Shown here: positions 53,478-63,200 of the stretch, one piece after another
Position numbering within the stretch: the stretch's first letter is position 1
How the letters are laid out: each line of letters starts with the position of its first letter
Assembly (NCBI GenBank): GCA_044448685.1
Contig: JBIOHC010000004.1
Location: 62,001 to 126,000 of the forward strand
Reading direction: 5' to 3'
DNA: 64,000 nt
Origin: Palsa-965 sp044448685
GTDB taxonomy: Bacteria > Bacteroidota > Bacteroidia > Palsa-965
Made by a program: the position numbers and the translations under genes
The notes under the pieces: generated by a model
What the model was told of the DNA's origin: nothing
What the model saw: only the letters and a program-made list of their open reading frames with translations
Database searches by the model: none

Positions 53478-54257
53478 ATGATCCCAATGCTCCTCGTTTC
53501 CCTTGTTTCCTGTTGTGTGATAATGGCCCTGGTCTGGCTTTGGGCTTATCGCATACAAAATGCCGGCGTGGTGGATATCTTCTGGTCCTTTAACTTCGCA
53601 TTGGTAGCAATCATCATCTTCCTTATGGGAGACGGTTACGAAGCACGCAAAAATGTGATCAGCTTGCTGGTTGCATGCTGGAGTCTGCGCCTGGGTATTT
53701 ATCTCTTATTTCGCGTTGGAGGACATATGCAGGAAGAAGAAGGCCGTTACAAACAATTACGCAAGGAATGGGCTCCCCACCCCAATCGTAAATTTTTCTT
53801 CTTCTTCCAGGCTCAGGCCCTGTCCAACATTTTCCTTTCACTGCCTTTTTTTATTGTTGCTGTCAATAAAAACCCTGCTCTTTCATTATTGGAAGAGATC
53901 GGAGCCGGCTTGTTTTTTGTCTCTATTCTCGGTGAAGCCGCTTCAGACTGGCAGCTTCGTCAATTCAAAAAAGATCCTTCCAATAAAGGTAAAGTATGTC
54001 AGAACGGATTGTGGAACTATTCCCGCCATCCTAATTATTTTTTCCAGCTCATGATCTGGATTTCTGTTTTCATTTTTTCACTTTCTTCTCCTTATGGCTG
54101 GATCTCGATTGTTTGTCCGCTTACAATAGGATTCCTGATTTTCAAGGTAACCGGAATACCGATGACAGAAGAACAAAGCCTGCGTTCCAGAGGCAAGCTG
54201 TATGAGGAATACCAGCGCACCACCAGCGTATTTGTACCCTGGTTTAAGAAGTCATAA
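53478..54257 (+). CDS. DUF1295 membrane protein (steroid 5-alpha-reductase-like)
   Basis: A 259-residue integral membrane protein with 6-7 helices. AGVVDIFWSFNF, RGLGIYLLFRVGG-type segment (RLGIYLLFRVGGH), NGLWNYSRHPNYFFQL and TEEQSLRSRG then YEEYQRTTSVFVPWF are the DUF1295 blocks, close to isoprenylcysteine methyltransferase and sterol reductase folds. It may reduce a double bond or transfer a methyl group on a lipid. It precedes the CFA-type methyltransferase by 11 bases and so is likely in its pathway. Confidence 0.85.
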   Translation: MIPMLLVSLVSCCVIMALVWLWAYRIQNAGVVDIFWSFNFALVAIIIFLMGDGYEARKNVISLLVACWSLRLGIYLLFRVGGHMQEEEGRYKQLRKEWAPHPNRKFFFFFQAQALSNIFLSLPFFIVAVNKNPALSLLEEIGAGLFFVSILGEAASDWQLRQFKKDPSNKGKVCQNGLWNYSRHPNYFFQLMIWISVFIFSLSSPYGWISIVCPLTIGFLIFKVTGIPMTEEQSLRSRGKLYEEYQRTTSVFVPWFKKS

Positions 54258-54268
54258 ATTCACAGCAT

Positions 54269-55297
54269 ATGTGGTATAATTCCCTGCTTGAGTCCGATAA
54301 GATTCCTGATTTCCTGCTCCGTACAGGTATAAGACGTCTGCTGGCTCAACGTCTGAAGGAAGAAGACAAAGGCTGTGCCGAAGCCAATCTCAACGCTATT
54401 CAGAAACTCATTGCTGAATTAAAACAGGAACCCATTGCTATTGAAACTGCTGCTGCCAACGAACAGCATTATGAAGTACCTGCACGCTTTTTCCAGCTCT
54501 GTCTGGGCAAACACCTGAAATATTCCAGCGGGTACTGGAAGGAGGGAGTGCATAATCTTGATCAGGCCGAAGAAACTATGCTGAACCTGACCTGTGAGCG
54601 GGCTGAGCTGACAGACGGACAGGAGGTGCTGGAGATGGGTTGCGGATGGGGTTCCTTGTCACTGTTTATGGCTGCCCGTTATCCGAAAAGCAGCTTCACT
54701 GTTGTATCTAATTCGTCAAGTCAGAAAATACATATTGATGATCAGGCCAGGCAAAGAGGGATGGTAAACCTAAGAGTGGTGACAGCCGATATGAATTCCT
54801 TTATCCTGGATCATAAATTCGACAGGGTGGTTTCTGTAGAAATGTTTGAGCATATGAGGAACTATGAAAAGCTGCTGGAAAAGATAGCATCTATGCTTAA
54901 GCCGGAAGGGAAACTCTTTATCCATATTTTCACGCATATTAATCTGAGTTATAAATTCGAAGTGAAAAATGAAAGTGACTGGATGAGTAAATACTTTTTC
55001 AGCGGAGGCATCATGCCTTCCGATAATCTCCTCCTCTATTTTGATAAACACCTGGGTATTGAAAAACACTGGAGGGTAAATGGAACGCATTACAACAAGA
55101 CCGCTGAAGCCTGGCTTTGCAATATGGACAGACACAAGGCTGAAATCATGCCCATCTTCGTTTCCTCTTATGGAAAAGACCAGGCCGTGAAATGGTGGGT
55201 GTACTGGAGGATCTTTTATATGGCTTGTGCTGAGCTGTGGGGTTATAATAAAGGGGAAGAATGGATGGTAAGTCACTACTTATTCAGCAAACACTGA
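54269..55297 (+). CDS. CFA-synthase-like SAM-dependent lipid methyltransferase
   Basis: A 342-residue cytosolic enzyme of the cyclopropane-fatty-acid synthase class, related to plant coclaurine N-methyltransferase-like proteins. NEQHYEVPARFFQLCLG is the lipid-binding start, VLEMGCGWGSLSLFMA the SAM loop, and SVEMFEHMRNYEKLL follows. It probably methylates or cyclopropanates an unsaturated chain on a membrane lipid. The stop TGA overlaps the FAD oxidoreductase ATG by one base. Confidence 0.82.
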   Translation: MWYNSLLESDKIPDFLLRTGIRRLLAQRLKEEDKGCAEANLNAIQKLIAELKQEPIAIETAAANEQHYEVPARFFQLCLGKHLKYSSGYWKEGVHNLDQAEETMLNLTCERAELTDGQEVLEMGCGWGSLSLFMAARYPKSSFTVVSNSSSQKIHIDDQARQRGMVNLRVVTADMNSFILDHKFDRVVSVEMFEHMRNYEKLLEKIASMLKPEGKLFIHIFTHINLSYKFEVKNESDWMSKYFFSGGIMPSDNLLLYFDKHLGIEKHWRVNGTHYNKTAEAWLCNMDRHKAEIMPIFVSSYGKDQAVKWWVYWRIFYMACAELWGYNKGEEWMVSHYLFSKH

Positions 55298-56541
55298 TGC
55301 AAAGCCTCGCCATTATTGGAACCGGTATTGCAGGAATGGGTTGTGCCCATCTTCTTCAAAAACGATACGACATTACCCTCTTTGAAAAAAACGAATATAC
55401 AGGCGGGCATACCAATACGGTGACTGTTTCTGAATGCGGCCATCCGATAGCGTTCGACACCGGATTTATGGTTTTCAATTACGAAACCTATCCCAGGCTC
55501 ACCAAGCTGTTCAGCAACATCAATGCCCCTGTAATCAAAACGGATATGTCATTCAGTGTACAGCATGTCCCTACCGGCCTTGAATATTCCGGATCGGGTT
55601 TTAACGGATTATTCGCCCAGCGTAAAAACCTTCTGAGTTATTCCTTCATCCGTATGCTGAAACAGATTAACCGTTTCAACAAGGAAAGTATTCGTATTCT
55701 GGATGATCCTGAATTTGCCGGTCTCAGCCTGCAGGATTTTATTAATGCCTTCGGATTCAGCAAGGATATGCTCTGGAAATATTTGATTCCTATGAGCTCC
55801 GCTGTCTGGTCTGCACCGATGGACAAGATGCTTAACTTCCCTGCCCAAACCCTGATTCGTTTTTTTTACAACCATGGCTTCCTCGGTTTGAATACCCAGC
55901 ACCAATGGTATACGCTTGACAAGGGTAGCCAGTCGTATCGGGAATTGCTGATAGCCCCTTTCCGCCACAGGATACTGAATAATCTTGGGGTTAAAAGTGT
56001 AGTTTGCAGGGAAGAAAAGGTCCTGATCAAAACCTTTTCCGGTCAGGAACATTTGTTCGACAAAGTCATTTTCGCCTGTCATGCCGATGAAGCACTTGCC
56101 TTGCTTGAAGAGCCGACCGGTATGCAACAAACCCTGTTAAAACCCTTCCATTACCAGGAAAATATCACGACCATCCATACGGATGAAAACCTTATGCCTA
56201 AAACACGCAGAGCCTGGTCGAGCTGGAATTACCGTATCATCGAAAGGGAAGGAACACCCATACCCACGACAATATACTGGATGAACAGTCTTCAGAAACT
56301 GAACTCTACTAAGAATTATTTTGTATCGGTAAGCGATCCGCATACCGTGAATGAAGAAAAAGTAATACGTAGAATCACTTATCAGCACCCATTGTTCGAT
56401 GTACCCGCTATCAGGGCTCAGAAAGACCTCCACAGACTGAACGAACACGGCCCTCTCTATTTTTGCGGAAGTTATTTCAACTACGGTTTTCATGAAGATG
56501 CGTATGTATCAGCCCTTAACCTCTGTGAAAAAATAAAATGA
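55297..56541 (+). CDS. FAD-dependent amine oxidase-like oxidoreductase
   Basis: A 414-residue flavoprotein. It begins LAIIGTGIAGMGCAHLLQKR (Rossmann GxGxxG) and continues LFEKNEYTGGHTNTV (FAD ribose Glu) and AFDTGFMVFN; the C-terminus ends LYFCGSYFNYGFHEDAYVSAL, the FAD-closing motif. This family is regularly linked with DUF1365 and CFA-type genes and is thought to work on lipid double bonds. It starts at ATG 55297, sharing one base with the previous stop. Confidence 0.87.
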   Translation: MQSLAIIGTGIAGMGCAHLLQKRYDITLFEKNEYTGGHTNTVTVSECGHPIAFDTGFMVFNYETYPRLTKLFSNINAPVIKTDMSFSVQHVPTGLEYSGSGFNGLFAQRKNLLSYSFIRMLKQINRFNKESIRILDDPEFAGLSLQDFINAFGFSKDMLWKYLIPMSSAVWSAPMDKMLNFPAQTLIRFFYNHGFLGLNTQHQWYTLDKGSQSYRELLIAPFRHRILNNLGVKSVVCREEKVLIKTFSGQEHLFDKVIFACHADEALALLEEPTGMQQTLLKPFHYQENITTIHTDENLMPKTRRAWSSWNYRIIEREGTPIPTTIYWMNSLQKLNSTKNYFVSVSDPHTVNEEKVIRRITYQHPLFDVPAIRAQKDLHRLNEHGPLYFCGSYFNYGFHEDAYVSALNLCEKIK

Positions 56542-57332
56542 ACAGCTGCCTCTATAAAGCCCGGGTCATGCACCACAGGCTGGAGCCTAAAAAACACAGG
56601 TTCCATTACAATGTGTATATGTTTTACCTCTGCCTCGATGAGTTGGGTGAATTACATAAGCGCTTTCGTTTGCTGAGCCGTAACAGGTTTAACCTTTTCA
56701 ATTTTAAGGACAGTGAACATCTTCAGCTTCCACGGGAGCAACCGGATAAAAGCAAAACGGTAAGGGAGCATATTAACCGGTATCTGGCGGAAAACGGCAT
56801 CAGCCCTCCCCCGTCACGGATTATGCTTCTGACCAACCTCAATACCCTTGGCTATAACTTCAATCCTGTATCCTTTTACATTTGTTTTGATGCTCAGGAT
56901 CGCCCCCTTTGTTCCATTGCCGAAATCAGCAATACCTTCCGGGAAATGAAGCCTTACCTGATAAACGCAAAAGAAGAAGGTACGGAACGCTTTCAGCTGA
57001 ACACACCTAAATATTTTTATGTCTCTCCCTTTTTTGACCACGATGCTTCTTTTGAGTTCACAGTTTCCATCCCTTCTGAAAAGCTGAATATAAAAGTGGA
57101 TGATATCAAGGACGGGAGGAAAATATTCATCAGTACACTGACCGGTGAAAAAAAGGTTCTGAGCGATTCAACTATGCTTCGTTATTTTTTCTCCATTCCG
57201 CTCATCACCTTAAAAGTCATCACCCTCATACACTGGAATGCCATGCTGTTGTGGATGAAGAAAATTCCTTACCGGAAAAAGGCAGAACGAATGGATTTGC
57301 AGCGGGAGGTCTACAAGCCTGCAGGCAAATAA
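56538..57332 (+). CDS. DUF1365 protein of the lipid-modification cluster
   Basis: A 264-residue DUF1365 protein. YKARVMHHRLEPKKHRFHY, TNLNTLGYNFNPVSFYICFD, EISNTFREMKPYLI and KYFYVSPFF are the conserved blocks. No enzyme activity is settled. It overlaps the FAD gene by 4 bases (ATGA), so it is translationally coupled and the two products probably act together. The C-terminal helices (ITLKVITLIHWNAMLLW) suggest membrane contact. Confidence 0.88.
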   Translation: MNSCLYKARVMHHRLEPKKHRFHYNVYMFYLCLDELGELHKRFRLLSRNRFNLFNFKDSEHLQLPREQPDKSKTVREHINRYLAENGISPPPSRIMLLTNLNTLGYNFNPVSFYICFDAQDRPLCSIAEISNTFREMKPYLINAKEEGTERFQLNTPKYFYVSPFFDHDASFEFTVSIPSEKLNIKVDDIKDGRKIFISTLTGEKKVLSDSTMLRYFFSIPLITLKVITLIHWNAMLLWMKKIPYRKKAERMDLQREVYKPAGK

Positions 57333-57337
57333 ATCGT

Positions 57338-57368
57338 TTGCATTTACCCTTTCAAATACTTACATTTG
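57338..57368 (+). promoter_or_regulatory. Promoter: TTG, N20, TACATTTG
   Basis: -33 TTG (57338-57340) and -7 TACATTTG (57361-57368), just 4 bases before the hicB ATG; transcript would be leaderless. Confidence 0.55.
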
Positions 57369-57372
57369 ATAC

Positions 57373-57606
57373 ATGAAAAAGGTAAATAAGGTAAGCCTTA
57401 AATACATTCTTTGGAAAGAAGGAAAGCACTATGTGGCCCAGTGTTTAAACGTTGATGTATCCAGTTTCGGAGAAACAAAAAAGGAAGCAATGTCCAACAT
57501 TACAGAAGCTCTGGAATTATACTTTGAAGATTCGAAAATAAAAGTTATAAAGCTTCCCAAGTTGGGCAAACCAGAAGTGCATAGTGCTTCCGTTAAATAT
57601 GCCTAA
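57373..57606 (+). CDS. hicB: HicB-like antitoxin
   Basis: A 77-residue HicB-type antitoxin. YILWKEGKHYVAQCLNVDVSSFGETKKEAMSNI is the partial RNase-H-like fold that binds HicA; there is no separate C-terminal DNA-binding domain, as in the short HicB class. It neutralises the toxin downstream. Order is antitoxin first, and the genes overlap by 8 bases, so expression is coupled. The pair sits between the lipid genes and a palindromic element, so it may have arrived by transfer. Confidence 0.82.
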   Translation: MKKVNKVSLKYILWKEGKHYVAQCLNVDVSSFGETKKEAMSNITEALELYFEDSKIKVIKLPKLGKPEVHSASVKYA

Positions 57607-57811
57607 ATCTTATTCCTCCAGGCATATTATCAAGGTCCTTTTAAAACATGGTTTTTATTTTGTTTCACAAAAAGGCAGTCATGCCAAATACAGGAAGGAC
57701 TCAAATCCTGTACCAACAGTTATTGTTCCTGCTGAGAGAAAAGAAATACCCTATGGGACATTTAGGTCAATTGTCCGCCAATCCGGATTGAAAGAAAATG
57801 ATTTCGCATAA
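57599..57811 (+). CDS. hicA: HicA-type mRNA interferase toxin
   Basis: A 70-residue double-stranded-RNA-binding-like toxin. The active His lies in KGSHAKYRK (His28), in the family GSHxxYR pattern, and VIVPAERKEIPYGTFRSIV follows. It cuts mRNA when free of HicB. ATG 57599 is within the HicB stop region; an upstream ATG at 57584 would lengthen the overlap and is less likely. Complete and probably active. Confidence 0.87.
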   Translation: MPKSYSSRHIIKVLLKHGFYFVSQKGSHAKYRKDSNPVPTVIVPAERKEIPYGTFRSIVRQSGLKENDFA

Positions 57812-57824
57812 ATAAAGCAAACTT

Positions 57825-57912
57825 ATAGAACACGGATTTTCATGATTAGTATGATTTACGCGGATCAAAGAATCATATTTAATCATGACCATCATGAAAA
57901 TCCGTGTTCTAT
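57825..57912. repeat. 88-bp element with perfect 22-bp inverted arms (REP-like)
   Basis: Arms ATAGAACACGGATTTTCATGAT-type (57825-57846 and 57891-57912) are exactly complementary over 22 bp; the 44-bp centre has a nested stem TATGATT...AATCATA. It lies just after hicA and before cfa. A degenerate relative sits at 8713-8790. Confidence 0.8.
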
Positions 57913-57947
57913 CAAGCTATAAGAATTTGAATTATCTTAGTTGACAG

Positions 57948-59183
57948 ATGAACACCATCACCCTTACCCACCAGCCCGGATTCTATGAACGCCTCGTCCT
58001 GAAGTTTCTGGATAAGATGCCATTGGGCCGCCTTACACTTTCCCTTCCTTCGGGAGAAGATATTCTGCTTGGCAATGGTGAAGGGGATGTAAAGGCCACA
58101 ATCCGTATTAAAGACCATGATTTTTTCCGGCGCATTTTCCTCTATGGTGATATAGGTTTCGGTGAAGCTTATACGGACGGGATTTGGGAAACAGATAATA
58201 TCACAGAAGTCATTCGCTGGTTTATTCTGAACATAGAACATTCACCCGGGCTTTCAGGCAGCAAAACCAGAGCTGCTGCAGTGAACATCTTCCGGGTTTT
58301 CAATAAACTCTTTCACAAAAAAAGAGCGAACAACCTGGATGGAGCCCGAAAGAACATTGCAGAGCATTATGACCTGCATAATGACTTTTTTGCCCTCTTC
58401 CTGGATCCTTCCATGACTTATTCCTCTGCCTTGTTTAAAGAGGAAGGGATGAACCTTCAGGAAGCCCAGATGGCTAAATACGAACGACTTGCCAAACAAC
58501 TTAAACTGAACCCATCAGACCATGTGCTTGAAATAGGGAGCGGATGGGGCGGAAATGCCATTTTTATGGCCCGGAACTTCGGTTGCAGGGTTACCAGTGT
58601 CACAATTTCAGAGAAGCAGCTTAAGCTGGCCCGTCAAAAGGTTGAAGAAGCTGGACTTACAAACCTGATAAACATAGAGTTACAGGACTACAGATTGATT
58701 CAGGGGAGTTTTGATAAGATCGTATCCATTGAAATGCTGGAAGCTGTTGGTCATGAATTCATGGAACCTTATTTTGAACGTTGTCATGCCTTGCTTAAAA
58801 AAGGAGGATTACTTGCCTTACAGGTTATTACCTGCCCGGATTCCCGTTATGACAGCCTCCGTAAAGGGGTGGATTGGATACAGAAACACATCTTCCCGGG
58901 TACCCTCCTGCCTTCTGTAGGAGCTATCAATAAGGCTGTTAACCATACCGGCGACCTGAGTCTGGTTGATCTGAAAGACATTGGACTGCATTATGCCAAA
59001 ACCCTGTCATCCTGGCATACTTCTTTTAACAATAAACTGGATGATGTGCGTAAACTGGGGTTTGATGAGCCCTTTATACGAAAGTGGAACTATTATCTAT
59101 GTTATTGTGAGGCCGCCTTCCTAATGCGCAATATCCAGGTGATGCAAATGGTCTATTCCCGCCCCAATAACCTCGACCGCTAG
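57948..59183 (+). CDS. cfa: Cyclopropane-fatty-acyl-phospholipid synthase
   Basis: A 411-residue enzyme that transfers a methylene from SAM to the cis double bond of a phospholipid chain. It has a lipid-binding N-terminal domain with YGDIGFGEAYTDGIWE, then IAEHYDLHNDFFALFLDPSMTYSSA, VLEIGSGWGGNAIFMA (SAM), IEMLEAVGHEFMEPYF and KHIFPGTLLPS, all typical. Length is normal for Cfa. It is the second CFA-type gene in the cluster, which suggests two different chain modifications or a diverged specialist copy at 54269. Confidence 0.92.
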   Translation: MNTITLTHQPGFYERLVLKFLDKMPLGRLTLSLPSGEDILLGNGEGDVKATIRIKDHDFFRRIFLYGDIGFGEAYTDGIWETDNITEVIRWFILNIEHSPGLSGSKTRAAAVNIFRVFNKLFHKKRANNLDGARKNIAEHYDLHNDFFALFLDPSMTYSSALFKEEGMNLQEAQMAKYERLAKQLKLNPSDHVLEIGSGWGGNAIFMARNFGCRVTSVTISEKQLKLARQKVEEAGLTNLINIELQDYRLIQGSFDKIVSIEMLEAVGHEFMEPYFERCHALLKKGGLLALQVITCPDSRYDSLRKGVDWIQKHIFPGTLLPSVGAINKAVNHTGDLSLVDLKDIGLHYAKTLSSWHTSFNNKLDDVRKLGFDEPFIRKWNYYLCYCEAAFLMRNIQVMQMVYSRPNNLDR

Positions 59184-59342
59184 TCTTATTCCTTTCTAAT
59201 CTGCTGTTAAAAGTTGTTAAGTGCTCTCAATTCTAAAATATTGGAATGCTTGTTGCGTTCTACCAGGTAAGAAAACAAAGAGTTTCTTAAAACTAAAATT
59301 CAGATGCCCGGAACAATCCGGAGCATATAAACAAACAAGCAT

Positions 59343-59501
59343 ATGAAAAAAGCCATCAAAAAGGAAAGCAAGGGAATCGTAGGTCAGTTGGGTGATCAGA
59401 TCAAATTACAACTGGATTACCGCACCATGATCTATGTTCGAAGCAAAGAAAGCCTCAAAATGTGGATGAGTAAATACCCCAATGCAAGGGTGATAGCCTG
59501 A
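59343..59501 (+). CDS. Small basic protein, unknown (52 aa)
   Basis: Reading frame from ATG 59343 to TGA 59501. It has a Lys-rich start (MKKAIKKESKG), a central strand-rich stretch (QIKLQLDYRTMIYVRS) and an amphipathic tail (KMWMSKYPNARVIA). No signal peptide and no family recognised. It stands alone with a 159-base leader upstream and a perfect terminator 20 bases downstream, which supports it as a real transcription unit. Confidence 0.55.
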   Translation: MKKAIKKESKGIVGQLGDQIKLQLDYRTMIYVRSKESLKMWMSKYPNARVIA

Positions 59502-59521
59502 GCTTGCAAATACAGATGCAC

Positions 59522-59556
59522 AAAAAAGCCCCGACGGTATACCGCCGGGGCTTTTT
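59522..59556. terminator. Strong bidirectional terminator
   Basis: GCCCCGACGGT (59528-59538) pairs with ACCGCCGGGGC (59541-59551), with A-run before and T-run after. It ends the small gene on the plus strand and the thioredoxin-fold gene on the minus strand. Confidence 0.85.
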
Positions 59557-59571
59557 CTTTGGAGCACGCCC

Positions 59572-60105
59572 TTATTTGATGGCTTCATCAACAGCATCCA
59601 TCTTAGCCTCTGTCCAGTTTCCGTTAGTGGTATAGACTATCTTCCCTTGTGGGTCGAGGAGATAGATATAAGGTGTATCCTTTTTTTCAATAGACAGTTC
59701 CTGCTTATAGGAAGAAATCTCTCCCTTGTAGAATATCACATGGCCTTGCAAGTCTTTTTGAGTCGTTTCCTTCATCTTTTTCTTGCTCTTTTCATAAAAG
59801 GGAAGACTGCTTCCGGTGAACATAGGAATGAAATAGACATTGATATCCTCAGCGGCATCCAATAAACCGCTTTTAGCAATATATTTCTGGTAAACAGGGT
59901 CTATCCAGGTCTGCAAATCCTGCTCTGCATCCGATGAATGAGCCATCCCGATAAGCGTGTATTTACCCTTACTTGCATCCGGCAATGTAATGGCTGTTCC
60001 ATCCAGTGTTTCTCCTGAAAGTTTTGGGAATGTTTTGCCTACCTGTGCCCTTGAAGATCCAATAGACAACAACAGCATAAACGATAAACCTACAATGCGA
60101 TTCAT
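59572..60105 (-). CDS. Secreted thioredoxin-fold protein lacking the CxxC motif
   Basis: A 177-residue protein with a signal peptide (LSFMLLLSIGSSRAQ). KTFPKLSGETLDGTAITLPD and YTLIGMAHSSDAEQDLQTW resemble the start of redoxin/ATP10-type thioredoxin folds, and TPYIYLLDPQGKIVYTTNG is a late strand of that fold. The CxxC active site is absent (AHSSDAEQ occupies its place), so it is not a thiol oxidoreductase and may be a chaperone or binding variant. Function unknown. It ends at the shared terminator. Confidence 0.65.
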   Translation of the reverse strand: MNRIVGLSFMLLLSIGSSRAQVGKTFPKLSGETLDGTAITLPDASKGKYTLIGMAHSSDAEQDLQTWIDPVYQKYIAKSGLLDAAEDINVYFIPMFTGSSLPFYEKSKKKMKETTQKDLQGHVIFYKGEISSYKQELSIEKKDTPYIYLLDPQGKIVYTTNGNWTEAKMDAVDEAIK

Positions 60106-60270
60106 AGACGGTCAGTTAGGAATTAGATGCACAAAATACGGTTTTCAATTCAGATGGCAAATATCATTCCACCGAGGTTTCTGGAATAAAATTTATTCGT
60201 TTTAGAATGATTTTTTCTCATACTATCAGAATCTTAATACTTTTAAACTGGATTTTACAGAGTCTATTGT

Positions 60271-63200
60271 ATGCTATATAAAAAATATTTTTTTACAGCC
60301 TTCCTTATCTCAGCTGTTTGCCTTGCCGGTGCACAGGATAAAGAAGAAAAGAAAGACAAATGGGATATTTCCAACCCTCCCGGAACGTATAAAGACATCA
60401 GCTTTGATACCGATGAAGGTACCTGGATGGACCTCGATGTAAGCCCCGACGGCAAAACCATTGTATTTGATATGCTGGGTGATATCTATAGTCTGCCTGT
60501 TACAGGTGGTGACGCCAAGGTGCTCCGGGAAGGCATGCCTTTTGAAGTACAGCCCAGGTTCAGCTATGATGGCAAGTCCATTTCATTCACAAGCGATGCG
60601 GGCGGGGGTGACAATATATGGGTCATGAATGCCGATGGAACCCATGCCAGACAGGTCACAAAGGAAAGTTTCCGCCTTCTGAACAATGCCGTATGGACTC
60701 CCGACAACCAATACCTCGTTGCCCGTAAACATTTTACCAGCACCCGCTCACTCGGGGCCGGTGAATTGTGGATGTACCATATTTCGGGAGGGGAAGGCAT
60801 ACAGCTAACCAAACGCAAAAACGACCAGCAGGATTTGGGGGAGCCTTGTATGGCCCCGGATGGAATGTTTGTTTATTTCAGCGAAGACATTTCCCCGGGC
60901 CCTGTCTTCCGCTATAATAAGGATCCAAACGGATCTATTTATGCTATAAAGCGCTATAGTCTGGAGACAGGAGAAACCGAATTTGTTTGCGGAGGCAATG
61001 GAGGAGCTGTGAGACCCCAGCTATCTGCGGACGGTAAAAAACTCGCCTTTATTAAAAGAGTCAGGGAAAAAACAGTTCTTTTTGTACATGACCTGGCAAC
61101 CGGTGAGGAATGGCCCGTCTACGATAAACTAAGCAAGGATATGCAGGAAACATGGGCTATACACGGTGTTTACTCCAATTTCAGCTGGACTCCGGATGGA
61201 AAATTCCTGATCATCTGGGCAAAAGGTAAACTCTGGAAGGTGGATGCAACCGGTACAGGAGCACAGGAAATTCCTTTTAAAGTGCATGTAAAGCAAAGAA
61301 TCTGCGATGCAATACATTTTTCGAATGAAGTGGCCCCGGATCAGTTTCAGGCAAAAATGATACGCCAGACAGTCACATCACCCGACGAAAAAATGATTGT
61401 ATTCAATGCTGCCGGATACCTCTGGAAGAAAACCATGCCCTCCGGACTACCAAGCCGCATCAGTAATACGGGCGATTTCGAATTTGAACCTTCCTTCTCA
61501 CCGGATGGAGCCAAGCTTGTCTATGACACCTGGAATGATGAACTATCAGGAGCTATTCTTTGCATGGACCTTAAAACAAATTCTGTTCAGAAACTGACCG
61601 CTGAAAAAGGCATTTTCCGCACTCCCCGCTTCTCTCCCGACGGAAAAAGTATCGTTTATCAGAAAGAAGAAGGAAATGATCACCAGGGTTTTGATTATTG
61701 CGTAAAACCGGGTATTTATATCCTGGACATCGCTTCCAGGAAAACACGCTTTATTACAGATGAGGGTTTTGATCCTTATTTTTCCAAAAATGGAAAGCAT
61801 ATCTTTTATCAAAGCGGAGGTGATGATGCAGCGAAAGCCTTCAAAAGCTACGACCTGGAGGAACATAGAAGCAAAATCCTCTTTACCTCCAAATATGCGA
61901 ACAGCTTTGTGCCCAGCCCTGACAATAAATGGCTGGCCTTTACAGAACTTTTTCAGGTTTATATAACAGTGTTGCCGGAAACAGGAAAAGCAGTTGAACT
62001 GGGCCATGAATCAGCAGCTATGCCTGTTGCCCGCCTAAGTCATGATGCAGGAATCAGTCTGCACTGGTCGGCCGACAACCGGAAGCTGCATTGGACACTT
62101 GGAGATGAGTACTTCACAAACGAACTGAAATCACGGTTCAGTTTCCTGGAAGGGTCTTCAGAAAAATTACCTCCTCTGGATTCCGCAGGAGTGAAAATAA
62201 ATCTTATCCTGAATACCGATAAACCCACCGGTATATTGGCTCTGACCCATGCCCGTATCATCACCATGAAAGGAGATGAAGTCCTTGAAAATGCCACACT
62301 CGTAATCACAGCAAACAGGATAACGGATATAGGCGCTTCTGCTTCTGTCCGGATACCGGCCGGAGCCAAAGTCATGGATATGACCGGCAAAACCATTATG
62401 CCCGGGCTTATCGATGTACATGCACATATGAATACATTCAGACAAGGTATCAGTCCACAGAAACAATGGAGCTATTTCGCTAACCTGGCTTATGGGGTAA
62501 CCACCACCCATGACCCTTCATCCAATACTGAAATGGTGTTTTCCCAGTCTGAAATGGTGAAAGCAGGTTATATGACAGGGCCAAGGATTTTCTCAACCGG
62601 ATGGATCCTTTATGGTGCTGACGGGGATTTTAAAGCGGTTATCAATAATCTTGCGGATGCCACTTCGGCTATTTACCGTACCCGGGCTTACGGAGCTTTC
62701 TCGGTCAAGAGTTATAATCAGCCCCGCAGGGAACAAAGACAACAAGTCCTCTGTGCTGCCCGTAAATTAGGTATACAGGTTGTACCCGAAGGAGGATCCA
62801 TGTATTTCCAAAACCTGACCCAGATCATAGATGGACATACCGGTGTAGAACACAACCTTCCTGTTGCGGATTTACACAATGATGTGATCCAGCTCTGGAA
62901 AAACAGCAAAACAGCCTATACACCTACCCTCATTGTGGCATATGGAGCTGCTAACGGGGAGTACTTCTGGTATCAGAAGACTCCCGTGTGGCAGAATACC
63001 AAATTGTTAAATTTCACCCCCCGTTCTGTTATTGATCCCATATCCAGGCGAAGAACCCTTGTTCCGGAAGATGAATATGAGCATGGGTTTATCGAGATAT
63101 CCCGTTCCTGTAAAAAACTGGCTGATGCAGGAGTAAAGATCAATCTGGGTGCACATGGTCAGCTGCAGGGATTGGGTGCTCATTGGGAGCTCTGGATGCT

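Noticed and set aside
53405..53593. 62-residue frame just after the terminal inverted repeat element
   Set aside because: It overlaps the DUF1295 gene in another frame, begins within 2 bases of the element and has no recognisable features.
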